A stretch of DNA of 10,714 nt from an uncultured Anaerosolibacter sp. (GTDB lineage Bacteria > Bacillota_A > Clostridia > Peptostreptococcales > Thermotaleaceae). This document shows, in pieces, positions 7,080-10,714 of the stretch (positions are counted from its first letter, which is position 1; each line of letters opens with the position of its first letter). Both the position numbers and the translations under genes were made by a program. The stretch lies in NCBI GenBank assembly GCA_937948705.1, contig CALECF010000170.1:1-10714 (forward strand), read 5' to 3'. The notes beneath the pieces are model-generated. The model saw nothing but the letters and a program-made list of their open reading frames with translations. It was not told the DNA's origin and did not search any database.

Positions 7080-8147
7080 TTACATGAGTTTTACAAAGGA
7101 CTGGCATTTCCGCTCCCTTAACACCTTTATATCCATATGTATTTTTTTGTAATCTATGGCCACCTCCAGCAGCGCCTTTTTGAATCGAGGATCAAACTCC
7201 TTATGACATCGCTCTTGGTAAGCTGCTAGATTTCCTTTTTTCACTTCCTCTGCGGCGATCTTTCCGCTACGAATTGCATAGTAAATGCCTTCTCCTGTAA
7301 GGGGGTCTGCAAAGCCTGCTGCATCACCTATGATCAAAATATTATCCTTGCATACCCTTCTGTAAAATCCCCCTGCTGGTAGAAAAGCACCCTTTACTTT
7401 TACCCTTGTATCTTCCAAGAGATAAATTCTATCTAGCCTTTTTATATAGTTTTGAAATTCCTTTAGCAGTTCCTGTTTCTTAAATACAGGTCCTCCAATT
7501 CCTACATTGATTTCCTCTCCCCCCATAGGTATCGACCAACCCATGGAAAAAGCTACGGGGACACTGAGCAATTTGAAATCTCCATTGAGATCTTCTTGCT
7601 TTTTTGCAAGGGTTGTGCTGATGGTAAATCCTGTTTTGTATGGACTCATACGGGGGTAATCATCTATATAGTTTCTTACCTTACTAAAAATCCCATCACC
7701 ACCAAGGAGAAATTTGCAATAGTATTCTCCTGAGGAAGTATATATTTTTACTTTGTCTTTTTGCTGTTCTAATTGATAAAATAATGTGTCATCTATAAAT
7801 CGAACACCCTGTCCAATAGCCTTATTCACTAGAAATTGATCCAGTTCTTTTCTAGGAATTGTGATTCCTAGTGGCTCGCTGCTATGATAACTTGATTTCC
7901 CTAGTTCTTTTCCATAAAGGGATATGCTATGGATTTCGTTTCGTATAAACTCCTTTGGTACATTAAATCCCAATTCCTTTAAGGCCTTCATTGGAACAAA
8001 CCCACCACAGGTTTTATCTCTAGGGAACTTTTTCTTGTCTATCATTAGGACGTTAAGCCCGCTATCTGCCAACTCCCTGGCTGCCGTTGCACCTCCAGGC
8101 CCTGCACCAACAGCAATTACATCGTAGATTGTTGTTCTTGTTGTCAT
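7080..8147 (-). CDS. Geranylgeranyl-reductase-family FAD-dependent oxidoreductase
   Basis: Flavoprotein of 355 residues. The N-terminus has the Rossmann dinucleotide motif GAGPGG (14-19) with an acidic end of beta-2 (MIDKKKFPRDKTCGG, 35-49). It continues with LGGDGIFSKVR (148-158) and the second FAD motif IIGDAAGFADPLTGEGIYYAI (272-292), the pattern of geranylgeranyl reductases and related digeranylgeranylglycerophospholipid and menaquinone-side-chain reductases. Such enzymes reduce isoprenoid double bonds; the substrate here is unknown. The C-terminus seems short compared with the roughly 390-residue family average, but no frameshift was seen. The ATG at 8147 has GGAGG 6 nt upstream. It is divergent from yyaC, and no confident promoter could be placed in the shared gap. 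Confidence 0.85.
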   Translation of the reverse strand: MTTRTTIYDVIAVGAGPGGATAARELADSGLNVLMIDKKKFPRDKTCGGFVPMKALKELGFNVPKEFIRNEIHSISLYGKELGKSSYHSSEPLGITIPRKELDQFLVNKAIGQGVRFIDDTLFYQLEQQKDKVKIYTSSGEYYCKFLLGGDGIFSKVRNYIDDYPRMSPYKTGFTISTTLAKKQEDLNGDFKLLSVPVAFSMGWSIPMGGEEINVGIGGPVFKKQELLKEFQNYIKRLDRIYLLEDTRVKVKGAFLPAGGFYRRVCKDNILIIGDAAGFADPLTGEGIYYAIRSGKIAAEEVKKGNLAAYQERCHKEFDPRFKKALLEVAIDYKKIHMDIKVLRERKCQSFVKLM

Positions 8148-8494
8148 AACTTCCCTCCAGCTTCTCCATAAACGTCACTTGAATATGGCTTTTTGGTATG
8201 AGTACTTTATAATAAACGCCATGCTTCCCATTCTTCATTATGAATATATTTATCAAAAAAAAGAAAAGTCTCCCTTTGTTTTTGGAAACCAATACCTCGT
8301 TTTTATTTTATCCCTTCCTCCTTTTTTCATACCTGCAGGAAACTTATCTTCTAAAGATTGACATGCCCCATCAATGATCGATGATTGTTTAAAGTATCTG
8401 CTTCTTCCTGCCGCTCCCTTTTGTTATGTATTTTATAGGTATCTTTCGGACAAACTTTAATATATTAAACTAGAAGGGAGTGGTACAAACTATC
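8148..8494. other. Divergent intergenic region between the flavoprotein gene and yyaC
   Basis: About 347 bp that must hold promoters for both flanking genes. The right part carries the sigma-F-like promoter at 8428-8456. In the left part, AT-rich stretches on the minus strand (for example TTTATTATAAAG near 8205-8217) could supply a -10 box for the flavoprotein gene, but none has a good -35 at 16-18 bp. Short open frames here have neither ribosome binding sites nor recognisable products. Confidence 0.5.
8428..8456 (+). promoter_or_regulatory. Candidate forespore sigma-F promoter of yyaC
   Basis: GTATT (8428-8432, four of five matches to the sigma-F -35 GYATA) is followed after 15 bp by GGACAAACT (8448-8456), a full match to the sigma-F -10 pattern GGnnAnAnT. 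Spacing and position (start near 8463, about 30 nt before the ATG) fit a forespore-expressed gene. No comparable sigma-A promoter was seen. Confidence 0.6.
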
Positions 8495-9100
8495 ATGAAT
8501 ACGATGACACCTACCACAGATCATTCAGTAAATATCCAAACCCCTATGGCAGCTTCTTCATTTAGTAAAATTTTTGTAGACTATTTACATACATACTATA
8601 AAAGTGACCAGTATAGTGACTTGATCATTATGTGTATTGGTACAGATCGTTCCACTGGTGACTCTCTCGGTCCACTGATTGGCTATAAGTTGCAGCGAAT
8701 ATTGAAGAGATATCAAAATGTATTTGTACATGGCACTCTGGATGATCCTGTCCATGCTAAAAATTTGAAAAGCTCTATCGATCATGTCTATCGTTCATAT
8801 AAAAAACCTTTCGTGGTTGCCATCGACGCCTGCTTAGGTAAGGTGGAGCGCGTAGGTTGTATCAATATGTCTCACGGTCCCTTAAGACCTGGTGCTGGTG
8901 TAAATAAAGATCTTCCCCCTGTTGGTGATATCCATGTAACTGGTATCGTGAACCTGGGGGGCTTTATGGAATATATTGTCCTCCAAAATACCCGCTTAAG
9001 CCTTGTCATGAAAATGGCAGATACCATTTCAGAGGGAATTCAGTACGGTCTCTGGAAATACCTTCAAGAAAATGCAAGGGAGCAGTCAAAACTATTCTAG
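8495..9100 (+). CDS. yyaC: Spore protease YyaC family protein (DUF1256, GPR-like fold)
   Basis: A 201-residue DUF1256 protein, the family of Bacillus YyaC, related in fold to the spore protease GPR and hydrogenase-maturation proteases. Visible core: IIMCIGTDRSTGDSLGPLIG with the conserved acidic residues, VHGTLDDPVHAKNL, VAIDACLG, GPLRPGAGVNKDLPPVGDIHVTG and GGFMEYIVLQNTRLS. The family is essentially restricted to spore formers and probably acts during sporulation; its substrate is not established. Start: a GTG at 8480 is in frame but overlaps the GGGAG Shine-Dalgarno, so the ATG at 8495 is preferred even though its 14-nt spacing is long. It is the only plus-strand gene here, convergent with the UPF0180 gene, and its 3' end forms part of a terminator hairpin. 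Confidence 0.92.
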   Translation: MNTMTPTTDHSVNIQTPMAASSFSKIFVDYLHTYYKSDQYSDLIIMCIGTDRSTGDSLGPLIGYKLQRILKRYQNVFVHGTLDDPVHAKNLKSSIDHVYRSYKKPFVVAIDACLGKVERVGCINMSHGPLRPGAGVNKDLPPVGDIHVTGIVNLGGFMEYIVLQNTRLSLVMKMADTISEGIQYGLWKYLQENAREQSKLF

Positions 9101-9126
9101 TCTTGACTGCTCCTCAGATTTTTCTT
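9079..9126 (+). terminator. Terminator hairpin overlapping the yyaC stop
   Basis: GGAGCAGTCAA (9079-9089) and TTGACTGCTCC (9103-9113) form a perfect 11-bp stem with a 13-nt loop, and a T-rich tract follows (9119-9126, ATTTTTCTTTT). The left arm is the end of the yyaC coding sequence and the stop codon sits in the loop. In the other direction the stem is followed by only weakly T-rich sequence, so it may serve the convergent UPF0180 gene less well. Confidence 0.82.
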
Positions 9127-9131
9127 TTGTT

Positions 9132-9398
9132 TTAAAATAAAGATTCATAACTCCTTTGTTCGATGGCATGGATGATTTCTTCTACATTTTTTCCCCCTGC
9201 ATTCACCACCAGGGCTCCATTGTCCATATCAATGACATTATCGAAGTTTGCTAAGTAGCTCAGTCTGCTGTGATCACTATCATACAATATGGTGTCCACG
9301 TACCCTTGATATCGTTCATCAACAACCTCATAACCTCGTGCTTCTAATTGTTTTCCGACTGCTTCTAGTCCACATGGAATAGCTATGACCTTAGGCAT
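9132..9398 (-). CDS. UPF0180 family protein (YkuS-like)
   Basis: A small protein of 88 residues that matches the UPF0180/YkuS pattern. The N-terminus MPKVIAIPCGLEAVGKQLEARGYEVV is characteristic (compare the MKKVIA...L...LEEKGYEVV opening of Bacillus YkuS). A central LYDSDHSRLSYLANF and a GALVVNAGGKNVEEI...IEQR tail resemble the family's glycine/valine strand and final helix. There is no signal peptide or membrane segment. The biochemical function is unknown. The ATG at 9398 has a strong AGGAGGTG 5 nt upstream. A sigma-G-type promoter precedes it (9417-9446), hinting at late forespore expression. Transcription from the lipid kinase gene 97 bp upstream could also read through, since no terminator was seen between them. 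Confidence 0.85.
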   Translation of the reverse strand: MPKVIAIPCGLEAVGKQLEARGYEVVDERYQGYVDTILYDSDHSRLSYLANFDNVIDMDNGALVVNAGGKNVEEIIHAIEQRSYESLF

Positions 9399-9416
9399 TT
9401 CAACACCTCCTAGCTG

Positions 9417-9446
9417 TATTATGACTAGAAGGTTTCTCCTTTATAC
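9417..9446 (-). promoter_or_regulatory. Candidate forespore sigma-G promoter of the UPF0180 gene
   Basis: On the minus strand, GTATA (9442-9446) matches the sigma-G -35 GYATR, and CATAATA (9417-9423) matches the -10 CATnnTA, with 18 bp between them as in Bacillus sigma-G promoters. The predicted transcript would start very close to the AGGAGG ribosome binding site (a leader of about 12 nt), which is short and tempers the call. Confidence 0.5.
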
Positions 9447-9495
9447 GCCTTTTATAAAAAATTACCAAAAACACTTCATTTTATAACCCTTCAAA

Positions 9496-10371
9496 CTACT
9501 GAGGTACAAAAACCTGTATCATGTCAGGGCAGATTGTCATGGATACTGGCGCTTCCCCGATAATATCCCCATCTACATTTATCATAAGCCTCTCTAGCCC
9601 ATCAATTTTTATGGTTTTACCTCTAAGCATCTCTACTTCTTCGACCCGTACATGTTCTCCAGAAAAGATAGTGGGAAACAGCCTCAACAGCTTAACCTTG
9701 GAGATTCTATTTATAATACATATATCAAAATATCCATCTTCAATTTCTGCCTGGGGGGCAATCTTCATCCCACCGCCGTAATATCTCCCATTCGCTACTG
9801 CCACAAGCATGACATTCCTTCTCATTTCTACGCCGTCAATCTCCATGACAACATCCTTATGCCGAAAATACAACAGAGTCTTTAATACCCCAGCCACATA
9901 GGCAGATGGCCCCTTTACATACTTCTTAATATTTTCAGTTTCCTTTACGATCTCAGCATCCAAACCTACACTGGCCACATTTAAAAAATATCGCCCGTTG
10001 GCCTGTCCACAATCAATGACTGTCTTATGGCCTCCATGTATAATCTTTAGCGCCTTCAAAGGATTTTCCGGTATGCCTAGTGTCTTAGCCAAATCATTTC
10101 CAGTTCCGCTAGGAATAATACCCAATGCAGACTTCCCTAGGTCCATGCCGTTGATCACTTCATAGATGGTTCCATCTCCTCCTACAGGGATAATGGTGCG
10201 GCATCCTCTTGCCACTGCTTCCCGGGCCAAGATTTCTCCATCCCCTTTGTATCGTGTAAATCTTATATCATAAGAAATGCCTTTGCCATCCATGAATTGA
10301 TGAATCTGTTGAGCAATAATTTTCCCTTTCCCTTTTCCAGCAACAGGGTTAATGATAAACATCCACTCCAT
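9496..10371 (-). CDS. DgkB/YegS-type diacylglycerol (lipid) kinase
   Basis: A soluble lipid kinase of the DAGK catalytic-domain family, 291 residues. These enzymes phosphorylate diacylglycerol (DgkB) or related lipids with ATP at the membrane surface and return diacylglycerol to phospholipid synthesis. Motifs: NPVAGKGKG (8-16), nucleotide-binding VGGDGTIYEVING (63-75), IIPSGTGNDLAKTL (85-98), the metal-site region EIEDGYFDI (209-217), and the C-terminal DGD (267-269), where most relatives have DGE. The ATG at 10371 follows AGGA by 7 nt; this Shine-Dalgarno overlaps the DUF4446 stop codon (TAGGA), so translation is probably coupled. The exact lipid substrate cannot be settled from sequence. 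Confidence 0.92.
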   Translation of the reverse strand: MEWMFIINPVAGKGKGKIIAQQIHQFMDGKGISYDIRFTRYKGDGEILAREAVARGCRTIIPVGGDGTIYEVINGMDLGKSALGIIPSGTGNDLAKTLGIPENPLKALKIIHGGHKTVIDCGQANGRYFLNVASVGLDAEIVKETENIKKYVKGPSAYVAGVLKTLLYFRHKDVVMEIDGVEMRRNVMLVAVANGRYYGGGMKIAPQAEIEDGYFDICIINRISKVKLLRLFPTIFSGEHVRVEEVEMLRGKTIKIDGLERLMINVDGDIIGEAPVSMTICPDMIQVFVPQ

Positions 10372-10380
10372 ACAATGATC

Positions 10381-10714
10381 CTAAGAAATTGCCCTAGCGT
10401 ACTCATCAAGAGAATTATTCTTGGCACGATCTAGGGCCTGCAGTTCTTCCACAGAAAGGGTGTAGGATGATTTTCCTTTTTTCACAGGTTTCCCATATAC
10501 TGTCGTATTACTTCTACCATACATACTCGTTAAAATAAAGCCATTGTGTTCTTCATCTAAGAGTGCAATAGACACACTTAGATCTCCACCCGTATCATTG
10601 AAAGCATTATAACGTACGATACCTACCTTCTGAATACTTTTTAGTAATTTCCCCTCTATCATTCCTAATCTCTGATCAATTTTATTCATATGAATATCTG
10701 CTTGATCAATTCTT
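10381..10714 (-). CDS. DUF4446 family protein, 5' end outside the window
   Basis: The last 111 codons of a DUF4446 protein; the frame is open to the window edge, so the gene is partial. An ATG at 10689 is internal, because the frame continues upstream as RIDQADIH. The visible part starts with a polar, probably coiled-coil stretch (IDQ repeated) followed by the domain core VGIVRYNAFNDTGGDLSVSIALLD, GFILTSMYGR, YGKPVKKGKSSYTLS and EE. Full family members usually have about 160-175 residues with one N-terminal membrane helix, which would lie off the window. The function is unknown. In many Clostridia this gene follows soj-parB near oriC. Its stop lies 9 bp before the lipid kinase start, so the two are probably co-transcribed. 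Confidence 0.88.
   Translation of the reverse strand, partial: RIDQADIHMNKIDQRLGMIEGKLLKSIQKVGIVRYNAFNDTGGDLSVSIALLDEEHNGFILTSMYGRSNTTVYGKPVKKGKSSYTLSVEELQALDRAKNNSLDEYARAIS

Noticed and set aside
8062..8292. Minus-strand 76-codon frame across the flavoprotein start
   Set aside because: Out of frame with the conserved FAD-binding motif it overlaps; composition looks like a shadow frame.
8366..8390. Alternating ATCA/TGAT motifs around ATCGAT in the yyaC upstream gap
   Set aside because: The symmetry breaks after a few bases and is not placed convincingly relative to either promoter.
8480..8494. GTG start for yyaC at 8480
   Set aside because: The Shine-Dalgarno GGGAG overlaps the GTG itself, so it cannot serve it; the ATG at 8495 is better despite its 14-nt spacing.
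5617..9113. The same GGAGCAG stem sequence in the terminators at 5617-5638 and 9079-9113
   Set aside because: Only seven to eight bases are shared within GC-rich terminator stems and the flanks differ; probably coincidence rather than a repeat family.

Overview
The window looks like chromosomal DNA of a low-GC, endospore-forming member of the Clostridia, possibly Alkaliphilus-like. This rests on AT-rich DNA, strong AGGAGG-type ribosome binding sites, the sporulation-associated YyaC/DUF1256 protein, a UPF0180 (YkuS) protein and a DUF4446 protein. Species assignment is only a guess. No mobile element, CRISPR array, tRNA or rRNA was seen. All genes but one (yyaC) lie on the minus strand, and the plus strand is pyrimidine-rich even between genes. 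Together with the parB-associated DUF4446 gene at the right edge, this suggests that oriC lies to the right and that the genes run with the replication fork.

Layout, left to right. (1) 118-1021 holds an sdpR/sdpI-like pair: a small cysteine-free ArsR-family repressor (TTG start) overlapping a six-helix SdpI-family membrane protein. In front is a near-consensus sigma-A promoter whose -10 box lies inside a 44-bp palindrome, a strong candidate for an autorepression operator. (2) 1261-5520 is a tight aromatic amino-acid operon, transcribed aroC-aroB-aroA-[chorismate mutase/shikimate kinase fusion]. It has an extended -10 promoter at 5549-5577 and a rho-independent terminator at 1223-1248. It encodes five activities between DAHP and prephenate; dehydroquinate dehydratase, shikimate dehydrogenase and DAHP synthase are absent here. 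(3) 5649-6953 encodes an HTH/TPR regulator of the kind that often senses peptides, closed by its own terminator just before the aro promoter. (4) 7080-8147 encodes a geranylgeranyl-reductase-family flavoprotein, divergent from (5) yyaC (8495-9100), a DUF1256 sporulation protein preceded by a good sigma-F promoter match. (6) Convergent with yyaC is a UPF0180 gene (9132-9398) with a full sigma-G consensus match. Behind it come a DgkB/YegS-type lipid kinase gene (9496-10371) and the 3' part of a DUF4446 gene (from 10381, running off the window).

The aro genes form one metabolic unit with chained translation: a 25-bp overlap, a 23-bp gap, and a Shine-Dalgarno built over a stop codon. The right third combines probable forespore genes with lipid metabolism. 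The observations most worth checking are the two forespore promoter candidates, the composite palindrome in front of the sdpRI-like pair, the orphan state of that pair, and the HTH/TPR regulator next to the aro operon. Nothing proves an undescribed system; most genes belong to known families.
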